A program made the translations under genes and the position numbers. From Iamia sp038233075 (GTDB lineage: Bacteria > Actinomycetota > Acidimicrobiia > Acidimicrobiales > Iamiaceae), in contig JBBSMQ010000018.1 in assembly GCA_038233075.1 (NCBI GenBank), positions 1 to 64,000 on the forward strand: a stretch of 64,000 nucleotides of DNA, in the 5' to 3' direction. Positions 1 through 10,654 of the stretch are shown piece after piece. The notes beneath the pieces were generated by a model, which saw only the letters and a list, made by a program, of their open reading frames with translations, was not told the DNA's origin and did no database searches. Within the stretch, counting starts at the first letter, position 1. Each line of letters starts with the position of its first letter.

Positions 1-2310
1 GGGCTGAGCCAGGAGCTCGTGGACGAGTACTTCACCGGCACGACCAGCCGCCTCGGCGGGGTCGGTCTCGACGTGCTCGCCGAGGAGACCGCCTCCCGGC
101 ACCGGCGCGCCTACCCGGAGAACGCGACCGAGCGGGCCCATCGCACGCTCGAGATCGGCGGGGAGTACCAATGGCGCCGTGAGGGCGAGGTGCACCTGTT
201 CAACCCGCAGACAGTCTTCGCCCTGCAGCACTCCACCCGGGCGCAGAAGTACGACGTCTTCCAGCAGTACACCGCCGCCGTCGACGACCTGTCGGCCAGG
301 GCCGGCACGCTGCGCGGGCTGTTCCGGCTGAAAGAGGGCGTCCGGCCGCCGGTGCCGATCGACGAGGTCGAGCCGGTGAGCGAGATCGTGAAGCGCTTCA
401 ACACCGGCGCCATGTCGCTGGGCTCGATCAGTCCCGAGGCCCACCAGACCCTGGCCATCGCGATGAACCGGCTCGGCGCCCGCAGCAACACCGGGGAGGG
501 CGGCGAGGACCCCGAGCGCCTCTACGACCCGGAGCGGCGCAGCGCCATCAAGCAGGTGGCAAGCGGCCGGTTCGGCGTCACCAGCGAATATCTCGTCAAT
601 GCCGACGACATCCAGATCAAGATGGCGCAGGGCGCCAAGCCCGGTGAGGGCGGGCAGCTGCCGGGGCCGAAAGTGAACCCCTACATCGCCAAGGTCCGTT
701 TCTCCACGCCCGGGGTCGGTCTGATCAGCCCGCCGCCGCACCACGACATCTACTCCATCGAGGATCTCGCCCAGCTCATCCACGATCTCAAGAACGCCAA
801 CCCCGAGGCGCGGGTCCACGTGAAGCTCGTGTCCGAGGTGGGCGTGGGCACCGTCGCCGCCGGGGTGTCCAAGGCCCACGCCGACGTGGTGCTCATCTCC
901 GGTCACGACGGCGGCACCGGCGCCAGCCCGCTGACCTCGCTGAAGCACGCCGGCGGGCCATGGGAGCTGGGCCTGGCCGAGACCCAGCAGACCCTGCTGC
1001 TCAACGGGCTCCGCGACCGCATCGTCGTCCAGGTCGACGGCCAGATGAAGACCGGCCGGGACGTGGTGATCGGCGCCCTGCTGGGTGCCGAGGAGTACGG
1101 GTTCGCCACCGCCCCCCTGGTGGTGTCGGGCTGCATCATGATGCGCGTCTGCCACCTCGACACCTGCCCAGTCGGCATCGCCACCCAGAACCCGGACCTG
1201 CGTGCGAAGTTCTCCGGCCAGCCCGAGTTCGTCGAGACGTTCTTCGAGTACATCGCCGAGGAGGTCCGTGAGCTGCTGGCCTCCCTCGGGCTGCGGAGCC
1301 TGGAGGAGGCCATCGGCCACGTCGAGCTCCTCGACGCCCGCAAGGCGATCGACCACTGGAAGGCCGACGGGCTCGACCTGACACCGATCCTGGTCGAGCC
1401 CACCTCCGGCTTCCCGGACCAGGACCTGTTCTGCACCAAGCCCCAGGACCACGGCCTCGACCGGGCCCTCGACGTCGAGCTCATCGAGGCCGCCCAGCCG
1501 GCCATCACCGCCGGCGAGGCGGTCACCCTCGAGCGCTCGATCCGCAACGTGAACCGCACCGTCGGCACCATGCTCGGCCACGAGATCACCAAGGCCCACG
1601 GTGGCGAGGGGCTGCCCGACGACACCGTGGACATCACCTTCACCGGCTCCGCCGGGCAGAGCTTCGGCGCCTTCGTGCCCCGGGGCATGACCCTGCGCCT
1701 CTTCGGCGACGCCAACGACTACGTGGGCAAGGGCCTCTCGGGCGGGCGGATCGTCGTCCGTCCCCCGAACGACGTCCCGGAGGGCTTCATCGCCGAGGAC
1801 AACGTGATCGCCGGCAACGTCATCCTCTACGGCGCCACCGCCGGCGAGGCCTACATCCGGGGTCAGGTGGGGGAGCGGTTCTGCGTCCGCAACTCCGGCG
1901 CCCATGCGGTGGTGGAGGGCGTGGGCGACCACGGCTGCGAGTACATGACCGGCGGCCGAGTCGTGGTCCTGGGACCGACGGGGCGCAACTTCGGCGCGGG
2001 GATGTCCGGCGGCATGGCCTTCGTGTGGGACCCCGACCGGGCCCTGGGGAGCTTCGTCAACCGGGACATGGTCGAGCTGGAGCCCATCGACGAGCTGGAC
2101 AAGCTGTGGCTGGTCAGCATCATCGGCAAGCACCAGCGTGAGACCGGCTCGGAGGTGGCGGCGCTGCTGCTGGCCGACTGGCAGTTCGCCGAGGGCCAGT
2201 TCACCAAGGTGATGCCCCGCGACTACAAGCGGGTGCTGCAGGCCATCAAGGAGGCCGAGGAGTCCGGCGCCGACATCGACGAGGCCATCATGGCCGCGGC
2301 CCAGGGCTGA
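1..2310 (+). CDS. gltB: Glutamate synthase large subunit, C-terminal part (5' truncated by window edge)
   Basis: The frame is open from base 1, so this is the C-terminal 769 residues of a protein that is normally about 1,500. It makes glutamate from 2-oxoglutarate and the ammonia that the missing N-terminal glutaminase domain would release. The fragment begins in the central domain, then has the FMN-binding synthase domain (about 125-485) with NTGAMSLGSISPEAHQ and HDGGTGASPLTSLKHAGG. The 3Fe-4S cysteines are C378, C384 and C389. The C-terminal GXGXG beta-helix domain (about 525-720) has glycine repeats such as GATAGEAYIRGQVGERF. gltD follows after 19 bases, so the two subunits form an operon. 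Family assignment is very secure. Confidence 0.97.
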   Translation, partial: GLSQELVDEYFTGTTSRLGGVGLDVLAEETASRHRRAYPENATERAHRTLEIGGEYQWRREGEVHLFNPQTVFALQHSTRAQKYDVFQQYTAAVDDLSARAGTLRGLFRLKEGVRPPVPIDEVEPVSEIVKRFNTGAMSLGSISPEAHQTLAIAMNRLGARSNTGEGGEDPERLYDPERRSAIKQVASGRFGVTSEYLVNADDIQIKMAQGAKPGEGGQLPGPKVNPYIAKVRFSTPGVGLISPPPHHDIYSIEDLAQLIHDLKNANPEARVHVKLVSEVGVGTVAAGVSKAHADVVLISGHDGGTGASPLTSLKHAGGPWELGLAETQQTLLLNGLRDRIVVQVDGQMKTGRDVVIGALLGAEEYGFATAPLVVSGCIMMRVCHLDTCPVGIATQNPDLRAKFSGQPEFVETFFEYIAEEVRELLASLGLRSLEEAIGHVELLDARKAIDHWKADGLDLTPILVEPTSGFPDQDLFCTKPQDHGLDRALDVELIEAAQPAITAGEAVTLERSIRNVNRTVGTMLGHEITKAHGGEGLPDDTVDITFTGSAGQSFGAFVPRGMTLRLFGDANDYVGKGLSGGRIVVRPPNDVPEGFIAEDNVIAGNVILYGATAGEAYIRGQVGERFCVRNSGAHAVVEGVGDHGCEYMTGGRVVVLGPTGRNFGAGMSGGMAFVWDPDRALGSFVNRDMVELEPIDELDKLWLVSIIGKHQRETGSEVAALLLADWQFAEGQFTKVMPRDYKRVLQAIKEAEESGADIDEAIMAAAQG

Positions 2311-2329
2311 GAAGCCGAGGAGAGGCGAC

Positions 2330-3781
<1,452 letters not shown>

Positions 3782-3826
3782 GCGGTCGGGCACCGCTCGC
3801 GCGCACGAACGCGCCTGCGACGCGGG

Positions 3827-3854
3827 GGAGCCCCCGCCCGACGGCGGGGGCTCC
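3827..3854. terminator. Hairpin between convergent gltD and RDD gene
   Basis: A perfect 12-base inverted repeat (3827-3838 and 3843-3854, arm GGAGCCCCCGCC) closes a four-base loop. No T-run follows on either side. It sits between two convergent genes, so it probably ends both transcripts. Confidence 0.7.
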
Positions 3855-3872
3855 GGCATCACACCGTGGTGA

Positions 3873-4448
3873 TCAGGCGCTCTTGATGACGACCGACTTG
3901 GCGATCTTGTCGCGCAGGGTCTGCTTCTTCGGGTCCCACAACGGGAACAGCGCATCGACGATGACGATGAGCCCGCAGCAGAAGAACCCGGGGAGGAGCA
4001 GCAGGTTGCGGACAACCCCCTGGTTGGACCCGATGGGCTGACCGGTCTGCTCACCGACGAGGCGGAGCCCCGACTGCTTCATGCCGATGCTCTGGCCCGT
4101 CTCACCGGCCATGTAGCCCATGTAGAGGGCCCACCCGAACGGGAAGAGGAAGATCACCCAGCCGAGAAGGAGGCCGGTGCCGAAGTCCGTGGGGGAGTAG
4201 CCGATGGCAAAGCTCACGATCTGGGCCACGATGAAGGGCGCGATGTAGTCGATGAGGCCCGACACCAGCCGGTCCTGCCACTCGGCCAGGGGCCCGGGGG
4301 TCCCCGGTGGGGGGCCGGAGCCTCCGCCCGGCGGTGGGAAGCCGCCTCCGCCACCGGGAGGGGGACCGCTCGGGGGTGGACCGCTGGGAGGCGGGCCGCC
4401 GGGCGGTGGGACATCTCCGCCCGACGGCGGCGGGGGCAGGTTGGACAT
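3873..4448 (-). CDS. RDD family membrane protein with proline/glycine-rich N-terminus
   Basis: 191 residues. The first 60 or so are a low-complexity Pro/Gly-rich cytoplasmic segment. An RDD-type membrane domain follows, with several hydrophobic helices (around DYIAPFIVAQIVSFAIGY, the WVIFLFPFGWALYMG region and LLLLPGFFCCGLIVIVDALF). RDD proteins are small multi-spanning proteins of poorly defined role, sometimes linked to ion transport. The ATG at 4448 was chosen over an upstream in-frame start because a perfect AAGGAGGT lies five bases before it and family members start with this Pro-rich tail. It is transcribed away from the conservon. The specific function is not known. Confidence 0.85.
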   Translation of the reverse strand: MSNLPPPPSGGDVPPPGGPPPSGPPPSGPPPGGGGGFPPPGGGSGPPPGTPGPLAEWQDRLVSGLIDYIAPFIVAQIVSFAIGYSPTDFGTGLLLGWVIFLFPFGWALYMGYMAGETGQSIGMKQSGLRLVGEQTGQPIGSNQGVVRNLLLLPGFFCCGLIVIVDALFPLWDPKKQTLRDKIAKSVVIKSA

Positions 4449-4459
4449 GCGTGACCTCC

Positions 4460-4486
4460 TTGACAAAGTCGGGTGCAGCGTAGGTC
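4460..4486 (+). promoter_or_regulatory. Possible promoter of the conservon operon
   Basis: A TTGACA hexamer (4460-4465) is followed 15 bases later by TAGGTC (4481-4486). The spacing is short and the -10 is poor, so this is tentative. It lies in the divergent gap between the RDD gene and the sensor kinase. Confidence 0.25.
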
Positions 4487-4624
4487 GGTGAGCCGGAGCG
4501 GGCGCGCATGACCGTCCTGCGACATCTGCCTCCGATCCTTTACATCGAGGGGGCACCGCCGACAGATGGCGAGAGACCCGCGTCGCGCGGCTCTGCAGCT
4601 CCTCCGGAGAGGACGGGACCCAAG

Positions 4625-7477
4625 GTGTTCGACCGGCTCAGCATCCGCAAGAAGCTCATCGCCATGGTGGCGGCGCCGCTCGTCGTGGTCGTCGTCGTCG
4701 CCGGCCTGGGCTTCGGCGAGCGTCGGGCGGAGGCGGCCACGACCCGCGCCGACGTGCGTCGGCTGGAGGCCATCGAGGCCAACCTCGACCTCCAGAACGA
4801 GCTACAGCTCGAGACGCTCTACAGCGTGGGCTTCCTGGCCAGCGACGGCGTCCTCCACGCCGGGGACCTCGGCGCCCAGCAGGACCGCACCGACGAGGCC
4901 CTCGCTCGCTACGAGACCAGCCTCGACGCCCTCGGTGACGATCCCGAAGCCGACTCCGGTCGTTCGTCGATCCGTCAGATCGGCTTCCTGGACACGAGTC
5001 TCCGGCTCCAGGTCGAGGGCCAGACCCTGGATTGGGACTACGCCAACCAGCTCTACGACCAGGTCCAGACCGCCCTCCCGCCGGTGAACGACCGCCTGGC
5101 GTCGGCCATCGGCGACGCCGAGGTGAGCAGCGCGGCGCGCAGCGTGCTCGCGCTGGGGGCCTACGGCTCGACCACCGGCCGCATCGGCAGCCTCATCCAG
5201 GGCGTCGCAGCAGAGGGCCGGTTCACGACCGGCGAGGGCGTCGACGAGTTCGCGACCGGATCGGGCATCGACACCCGCTCCGAGCTGCTCGAGTCGATCG
5301 ACGAGGGGGAGACCGACCTGACGATCGTGAGCGAACTCGCTCCGGCCGAGGTCCGGACCCAGCTCCGCAACCAGATGGTCGGTGACGACGTCACCTTCTT
5401 CTCCGACCAGGTCGACGCCGCCGCCGACCTCGCCGCCGGCGACGAGGTGGCCATCGACGGGGCCCGGTGGTCTCGCGCCACCGAGGCCACCCTCGACCAG
5501 CTGCGGGGGATCACCACCGCCCAGGCCGACGCGGTCCTCGCCACCGCCCAGGCCCGGGTGTCCCAGAGCGAGTCCGCCGCTCGCCTCTTCCTCGCCGCCG
5601 CCCTCGTCGCGATCGTCGCCGCCGTGGGCCTGGCCCTCTACGTGGCCGCCTCGATCGCCCGTCCCCTCACCCGCCTCACCCGGGCCGCCGACCACGTCGC
5701 CAACGAGCAGCTGCCCCGGATGGTGGAGGCGCTGCGCAACCCGGACGAGGACTCGGTCGAGCACCTCCGCCCCGAGGTCACCTCGCTCGAGGTGGGCGGG
5801 GGCAAGGAGCTGGCACGCCTGTCGGCATCGGTCAGCGCCATCGGGGAGGTGGCCGTCGATGTGGCCACCGAGCAGGCCGCGCTGCTGCGCAAGGGCATCG
5901 GCGACATGTTCGTCAACCTGGCCCGCCGCAACCAGGCCCTCCTCGACCGCCAGCTCGAGTTCATCGATGAGCTCGAGGCCGAGGAGGAGGACCCCGACGA
6001 CCTCGAGGCGCTGTTCAAGCTGGACCACATGGCCACCCGCATGCGCCGCAACGCCGAGTCGCTGCTGGTCCTGGCCGGTTCCGAGCCGAGCCGGCGTCGG
6101 GGACAGCCGGTGCCGCTGTCCAAGGTGACCCTCGCCGCGGTGGGCGAGATCGAGCACTTCGCCCGCGTCGACCTGCTTGAGCTGGAGGAGTCCGAGGTGA
6201 CCTCCAAGGCCGCGGCCGACGTCGCCCACCTGTTCTCGGAGCTGATGGAGAACGCCACCCAGTTCTCGCCCCCCGACACCCGGGTCGTGGTGGTCGGCCA
6301 CCGGAACGAGAACGGCGGGTACACGCTCTCGATCACCGACGAGGGCATCGGGATGTCGTCCGACCAGCTCTCGGAGGCCAACGACCTGCTGGCCCACCCA
6401 CCGCTGCTCGGTCTGACCCTGGCCCGCACCCTCGGCTTCATCGTGGTCGGTCGGCTGGCCGCTCGGCACGACATCGGCGTGCGCATGAGCGCCTCACCGA
6501 CCGGCGGTGTGACTGCCATCGTTCGGCTGCCGGTGACGGTGCTGGTCGCGAGCAGCGCCGCCGAGCGCCTGGACCTCACCGATGCGGGCTCGGGTGCGCC
6601 CGGAGCCGAGACCTTCGACGTCGATCCCGTGGGCGCATCCGGCCCCGTCCCCGTCGGGGGACCACCCCACCCCTCGTCGATCCTGCCCCCGTTCACCTTC
6701 GGTCCCGACGAGCCCGTCGAGGATGATGGGCCCTCCCCTGCGGCTGCGCCCGCCACCCTCGAGGAGGCGGTCCCCAGTGGCCGCGCTTTCGACGAGGGCC
6801 TGTCCCAGGTGGCCTCGTCGCCGCCCGACGACCAGCCCACCGGGCCGGGCGAGGCGAGCCCTCCCATCGCCCGCCACCGCGACGTACCGCCTGCGGCGCC
6901 GACGTCGCTTCGGACAGGAGGCGACGGTCCCTCCGGGGCCCCCGAGCCTCTGCCCGCCGACCTGCTCACCCCCCGGTCCCGGCAGGGGGAGCCGCCGACC
7001 CCGGAGCCGAACGGGCTGGCCCGCCGCCCGTCGGCGGCATCACGCCCGTCGGAGCGCCGCCTCTTCGGTGCCGGGCCCGAGCCGGTGGGCGCGACCGCCA
7101 GCCCTGGTGTGCGGGCCCCGATGTCGGGCGGCCCGTCGACCTCGCTCGACGCCGCCCGCCCGGCGTCCGCCGGCAACGGGGTGAGCCCGTCCCCGACCGG
7201 GGAGGAGCCAGCCCCCGAGGTGGAGGCTCCGGCCCCGGAGCTCACCGGCGCCGGACTGGTCCGGCGCGTGCCCCGTTCCTCGGGTGCGAAGCGCGCCATC
7301 CCGGGCTCCGATGCGGGTGAGCGCGGCGGCGCCACCACCTCCGCCCGGTCGCCCGACGAGGTCCGTTCCATGCTCTCCCGCTTCCACTCCGGTCGTCAGG
7401 CCGCACAGGCACCCACCCCGTCGGATCCGGCGACCGCTGTCGCCGGCCCACCTCCCTCCAACCCCGAGGAATCCTGA
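4625..7477 (+). CDS. Conservon sensor histidine kinase (CvnA type)
   Basis: About 950 residues. Transmembrane helix 1 is at 11-30. An extracytoplasmic all-helical region of about 290 residues resembles the nitrate/nitrite-sensing NIT class. Helix 2 is at about 318-343, followed by HAMP, a dimerisation segment with LFKLDHMATRMRRN (His near 468), an ATPase domain with N-box SELMENATQF (Asn near 543) and DEGIGM, and a disordered Pro/Ala/Gly-rich tail of about 300 residues. In Streptomyces, conservon kinases signal to a small GTPase encoded in the same operon. The GTG at 4625 was chosen because homologues start at this RLSIRKKL stretch and GGAGAGGA lies upstream. An in-frame ATG at 4508 would add 39 residues. 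It overlaps the Roadblock gene by one base (TGATG). Confidence 0.9.
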   Translation: MFDRLSIRKKLIAMVAAPLVVVVVVAGLGFGERRAEAATTRADVRRLEAIEANLDLQNELQLETLYSVGFLASDGVLHAGDLGAQQDRTDEALARYETSLDALGDDPEADSGRSSIRQIGFLDTSLRLQVEGQTLDWDYANQLYDQVQTALPPVNDRLASAIGDAEVSSAARSVLALGAYGSTTGRIGSLIQGVAAEGRFTTGEGVDEFATGSGIDTRSELLESIDEGETDLTIVSELAPAEVRTQLRNQMVGDDVTFFSDQVDAAADLAAGDEVAIDGARWSRATEATLDQLRGITTAQADAVLATAQARVSQSESAARLFLAAALVAIVAAVGLALYVAASIARPLTRLTRAADHVANEQLPRMVEALRNPDEDSVEHLRPEVTSLEVGGGKELARLSASVSAIGEVAVDVATEQAALLRKGIGDMFVNLARRNQALLDRQLEFIDELEAEEEDPDDLEALFKLDHMATRMRRNAESLLVLAGSEPSRRRGQPVPLSKVTLAAVGEIEHFARVDLLELEESEVTSKAAADVAHLFSELMENATQFSPPDTRVVVVGHRNENGGYTLSITDEGIGMSSDQLSEANDLLAHPPLLGLTLARTLGFIVVGRLAARHDIGVRMSASPTGGVTAIVRLPVTVLVASSAAERLDLTDAGSGAPGAETFDVDPVGASGPVPVGGPPHPSSILPPFTFGPDEPVEDDGPSPAAAPATLEEAVPSGRAFDEGLSQVASSPPDDQPTGPGEASPPIARHRDVPPAAPTSLRTGGDGPSGAPEPLPADLLTPRSRQGEPPTPEPNGLARRPSAASRPSERRLFGAGPEPVGATASPGVRAPMSGGPSTSLDAARPASAGNGVSPSPTGEEPAPEVEAPAPELTGAGLVRRVPRSSGAKRAIPGSDAGERGGATTSARSPDEVRSMLSRFHSGRQAAQAPTPSDPATAVAGPPPSNPEES

Positions 7478-7899
7478 TGCAGCAGATCAGCAGCGAAGCC
7501 CGCAACGTCAACTGGCTCGTGTCCAGCTTCGTGGACCGGGTGCCTGGCGTCAGCGAGGCCGTGGTCGTGTCGTCCGACGGCATGCCCATGGCCGTGTCGC
7601 AGGGCCTGGGGCGCGACGCGGCCGACCGGTTCGCGGCGGTGGCGTCGGGCCTGATCGGTCTGGCCTACGGGGCCGCCGGTCGCTTCGGCGGCGGGCAGGT
7701 CACCCAGATCATCATCGAGATGGAGCATGCGTTCCTGTTCGTGACCGGGATCGGTGACGGCAGCTGCCTGGCGGTCGTGGCCGACTCCAGCGCTGACGTC
7801 GGGCTGGTCGGCTACGAGATGGCCGTGCTGGTCGAACGCGCCAGCTCGGTGCTGACCCCCGAGCTGCGCAACGAGCTCCAGGGGATGCTGCCCCGATGA
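7477..7899 (+). CDS. Roadblock/LC7 domain protein (CvnB type)
   Basis: 140 residues, nearly all one Roadblock/LC7 domain: helix with NWLVSSFVDRVPGV, then the conserved strand AVVVSSDGMPMAVS and the central helix. Such proteins regulate small Ras-like GTPases of the MglA type. A GAGGA sequence about ten bases upstream serves as ribosome-binding site, and the start codon overlaps the kinase stop by one base. Second gene of the conservon, so it probably bridges kinase and GTPase at the membrane. Confidence 0.93.
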   Translation: MQQISSEARNVNWLVSSFVDRVPGVSEAVVVSSDGMPMAVSQGLGRDAADRFAAVASGLIGLAYGAAGRFGGGQVTQIIIEMEHAFLFVTGIGDGSCLAVVADSSADVGLVGYEMAVLVERASSVLTPELRNELQGMLPR

Positions 7900-8258
7900 G
7901 CCCGCCGTCCCACGAGGGGGCCGGCCTGCGGGTCCGGCCCTACGCGCTGACCGGCGGGCGCACCCGGGCCCGGACCGAGCTGTCGATCGAGACGATCCTG
8001 GTGCGCACCGCGACTGGGGCGGCTCGCCCCGCTCGCTCGACCATGGAGGAGCGAGGCCGGATCGTCGATCTGTGCGCCTCGCCCACCTCGCTGGCGGAGA
8101 TCTCCGCCCACCTCCAGCTCCCCCTCGGTGTCGCCCGCGTCCTCGCCGGTGACCTCTGCGACGAGGGGCTCCTCGACTTCAACCGGGAGCACGTCACCGA
8201 CGGGCGCCCCGGCGTCAACCTCCTCGAAAGGGTGTTCGATGGTCTCCAGGCCCTCTGA
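7896..8258 (+). CDS. DUF742 protein (CvnC type)
   Basis: 120 residues matching DUF742: an N-terminal VRPYALTGGRT motif and a winged-helix-like body with SLAEISAHLQLPLGVARVLAGDL. Its biochemical role is unsettled. In conservons it always lies between the Roadblock and GTPase genes. It overlaps the upstream gene by four bases (ATGA) and the downstream gene by 20 bases, which indicates translational coupling. Confidence 0.93.
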   Translation: MSPPSHEGAGLRVRPYALTGGRTRARTELSIETILVRTATGAARPARSTMEERGRIVDLCASPTSLAEISAHLQLPLGVARVLAGDLCDEGLLDFNREHVTDGRPGVNLLERVFDGLQAL

Positions 8259-8832
8259 GATGTCCCCGACCCCGTCGGGCGCCGGTGTCCCGCTGCCGGT
8301 CAAGATCGTCGTCGCCGGTGGCTTCGCGGTGGGCAAGACGACCTTCGTCGGCTCGATCTCCGAGATCGATCCCCTCACCACCGAGGCGGCCATGACCACG
8401 GTCAGCGAGGGCGTGGACGACACCAGCAAGGTGGCGGGCAAGACCAGCACCACCGTCGCCATGGACTTCGGCCGGGTCGGGCTGGGTGACGAGCTCGTGC
8501 TCTACCTGTTCGGCACCCCTGGCCAGGGACGGTTCTGGTTCATGTGGGATGACCTGGTGCGGGGCGCGGTTGGGGCCGTGGTGCTCATCGACACCCGCCG
8601 CATCGAGGACTGCTTCCCCGCCATCGACTACTTCGAGGAGGCGGACCTGCCCTTCGTGGTGGCCATGAACTGCTTCGACGCGGAGGTGACCCACCAGCCC
8701 GAGGCGGTGCGGGAGGCGCTGGGCATCTCGGACGACATCCCGATCGTCCTCACCGACGCTCGCGACCGCGACGCCACCAAGTCGACCCTGATCCAGCTGG
8801 TCCAGCACGCCCTGGCCCGCTCGTCGGTCTGA
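8239..8832 (+). CDS. Conservon small GTPase (CvnD type)
   Basis: 197 residues. The P-loop GGFAVGKTTFVGS lies near 28-40. A switch/Walker B region FGTPGQGRFWFMWDD replaces the usual DxxGQ. AMNCFD stands at the NKxD guanine-specificity position. These features mark the MglA/CvnD branch of Ras-like GTPases. The ATG at 8239 is preferred because GAAAGGG precedes it by seven bases. An ATG at 8260 would shorten the protein by seven residues and has no ribosome-binding site. Last gene of the conservon. The role is switch-type signalling downstream of the sensor kinase. Confidence 0.9.
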   Translation: MVSRPSEMSPTPSGAGVPLPVKIVVAGGFAVGKTTFVGSISEIDPLTTEAAMTTVSEGVDDTSKVAGKTSTTVAMDFGRVGLGDELVLYLFGTPGQGRFWFMWDDLVRGAVGAVVLIDTRRIEDCFPAIDYFEEADLPFVVAMNCFDAEVTHQPEAVREALGISDDIPIVLTDARDRDATKSTLIQLVQHALARSSV

Positions 8833-8862
8833 GAGGTCTCTCCGACCCGACCTGACCTGGGC

Positions 8863-9189
8863 CTACCCGCCGCCGGGCTCCGAGTCCGGCCGAGAGCCGC
8901 GACCGGCGTCGAGGCGGCCGGACTCGATGGCTGCCAGCTCTGGGCGGATGCGGAGCAGGTACCAGAGCGAGATCCCCACCCCGAGCACGGTCAGCAGCAC
9001 CCCGGCGGCCACCGCCGCGAGCCATGGCAGCTGCGGGTGCCGGGAGAGGGCCCACACCCAGCGGGGACGGCGAGCAGCATCCAGCAGGGCCCAGAGGGTG
9101 AGGCCGAGGGGGATGCAGGCGAGGACCGTCATGCCGACGGCGCCAGCCAGGTCGCCGGCCGACACCGTCTCGGTGGAGCCGATCAGCAC
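8863..9189 (-). CDS. Small two-helix membrane protein, unknown function
   Basis: 108 residues with two hydrophobic helices (about 16-40 and 53-78) separated by a short basic loop, then a charged cytoplasmic tail. No family is recognised. The GTG start at 9189 is supported by a TAGCCT box six bases upstream, the same leaderless layout seen at other genes here. It converges on the conservon GTPase with 30 bases between the stops. Confidence 0.6.
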   Translation of the reverse strand: MLIGSTETVSAGDLAGAVGMTVLACIPLGLTLWALLDAARRPRWVWALSRHPQLPWLAAVAAGVLLTVLGVGISLWYLLRIRPELAAIESGRLDAGRGSRPDSEPGGG

Positions 9190-9195
9190 CCTCGG

Positions 9196-9201
9196 AGGCT
9201 A
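9196..9201 (-). promoter_or_regulatory. Leaderless -10 box (TAGCCT) of the two-helix membrane protein
   Basis: TAGCCT on the minus strand, six bases before the GTG start at 9189. The transcript would begin at or very near the start codon. Confidence 0.5.
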
Positions 9202-9343
9202 GGCCGACCCCACCCCATCCCGAAGGGGCCGGCACTTCGGTCGCGGGGGTGACCGTGTCGCCTGCCGGTTCGTCGCTCCGTCCGTCCTGGCTGGCTGTTC
9301 GGTGGTTGGAGACGGCTGCGCCGGCCGGTTGGGCGGGAGTGGG

Positions 9344-9349
9344 TACGGT
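9344..9349 (+). promoter_or_regulatory. Leaderless -10 box (TACGGT) of the oxidoreductase
   Basis: TACGGT lies eight bases before the GTG at 9358, and no purine-rich ribosome-binding site is present. Confidence 0.5.
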
Positions 9350-9357
9350 GGCCGGCG

Positions 9358-10377
9358 GTGACGGTGCGCGTGGGGTTCCTGGGGGCGGGCCTCATCGCCA
9401 CGTTCCACTCCAAGATGCTCCAGGGCAGTGGTGAGGATGTGACCTGGGCCGGGGTCTGGGATCCCGACCCGGCCCGGCGCGACCACTTCGCGGCGGCCAG
9501 CGGTGCCACCGCCGCGGCCTCGGAGGCCGAGGTCCTCGATGGCTGCGACGCGGCCTACATCTGCACCTGGACCTCGGAGCACCCCCGGCTCGTCGATGCC
9601 GCCCTGGCCCGAGGACTGCCCGTCTTCGTGGAGAAGCCCCTGGCCACCGATCTGGCCGGGGCACGCGAGCTGACCGCCACAGTGGTGGCGGCCGGGGTCA
9701 CCAACCAGGTCGGACTGGTGTTGCGGCGATCTCCGGTGTTCAGCCTGCTGCGGGCCCTGGTGCGTGAGTCCGGACCGGTGATGGCCGTCGTGTTCCGCGA
9801 CGACCAGTACCTGCCGGTGCAGGGTGCCTACGCCTCGACCTGGCGGGCCGATCGGGAGCGGGCGGGGGCCGGGGCCCTGCTCGAGCACTCGATCCACGAC
9901 CTCGACCTGCTCGAGCACGTCATCGGCCCCGTGGCCTCGGTCTCGGCCCGGTCGGCGTCCTTCCACGGCCACCCCGGCATCGAGGACGTGGTCACCGCCG
10001 TGGTGAGCTTCGAGGGCGACGGCCTGGCCACCCTGACCTCGGTCTGGCACGACGTCCTCTCTCGCCCCAGCCTCCGTCGACTCGAGGTGTTCTGCACCGA
10101 TCGCCTGTTCACCGTCGAGGGCGACTGGTTCGGACCCCTCACCCAGCAGGGGTCCGACGGTCCCGTGACCACATGGGGCCCCGACGAGGTGCTGGCCGAG
10201 TGCGCGCGACGGGAGATCCCCACCCCCAACCCCGATGGCGACTTCGTGCGGGCCGTGGCCGAAGGGACGCCGGCGTGGCCCGACGTTCCCGTCGCCCTGC
10301 GGGCCCACGAGCTGGTCGACGCCGCCTACCGGTCCGCCTCGGCCGACGGGGCGCCCATGGTGACCACCGCCGGGTGA
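9358..10377 (+). CDS. Gfo/Idh/MocA family NAD(P)-dependent oxidoreductase
   Basis: 339 residues, normal for the family. The N-terminal Rossmann fold carries VGFLGAGLIA at about 4-13, and the diagnostic EKPLATDL motif lies near 92-99 with the lysine that contacts the nicotinamide. The C-terminal alpha/beta domain includes LEHSIHDLDLLEHVIG, where the histidine is in the usual catalytic position. Members oxidise or epimerise sugars, inositols or related polyols. The substrate cannot be read from sequence. It stands alone, converging on the AftD-like gene. The start could also be the GTG two codons downstream. Confidence 0.88.
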   Translation: MTVRVGFLGAGLIATFHSKMLQGSGEDVTWAGVWDPDPARRDHFAAASGATAAASEAEVLDGCDAAYICTWTSEHPRLVDAALARGLPVFVEKPLATDLAGARELTATVVAAGVTNQVGLVLRRSPVFSLLRALVRESGPVMAVVFRDDQYLPVQGAYASTWRADRERAGAGALLEHSIHDLDLLEHVIGPVASVSARSASFHGHPGIEDVVTAVVSFEGDGLATLTSVWHDVLSRPSLRRLEVFCTDRLFTVEGDWFGPLTQQGSDGPVTTWGPDEVLAECARREIPTPNPDGDFVRAVAEGTPAWPDVPVALRAHELVDAAYRSASADGAPMVTTAG

Positions 10378-10379
10378 GG

Positions 10380-10456
10380 CTGATCGACCGCAGGTGATCC
10401 GATTGCGGGTGGTGCGCTCGCGTGCCGACCGACCACGTCCTGATCGAACGCAGGTG
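10380..10456. repeat. 17-base direct repeat, period 60
   Basis: CTGATCGAMCGCAGGTG occurs at 10380-10396 and again at 10440-10456 with one mismatch. It lies in a 277-base gap between two convergent genes. Nothing else in 10378-10654 is recognisable: short frames on both strands lack a coherent protein. Confidence 0.5.
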
Positions 10457-10654
10457 CGGCGGTGGGCGAGGGCCCGGTCGCCTCCACGGTGGCGAGGGCT
10501 GAGCCCCGGCTCAGGATGGCGTCGATCTCGTGGGCTGCGCGCACCATCGGCACCGGGCCCGGTGCCTTGAGACGCCGGGCTCGAGCAGCGCGACCAGGGT
10601 CAACGGGCCGGACTCGAGGCGGGCTGGCGTCGAGGGCGCGCCCGACACCCTCGC

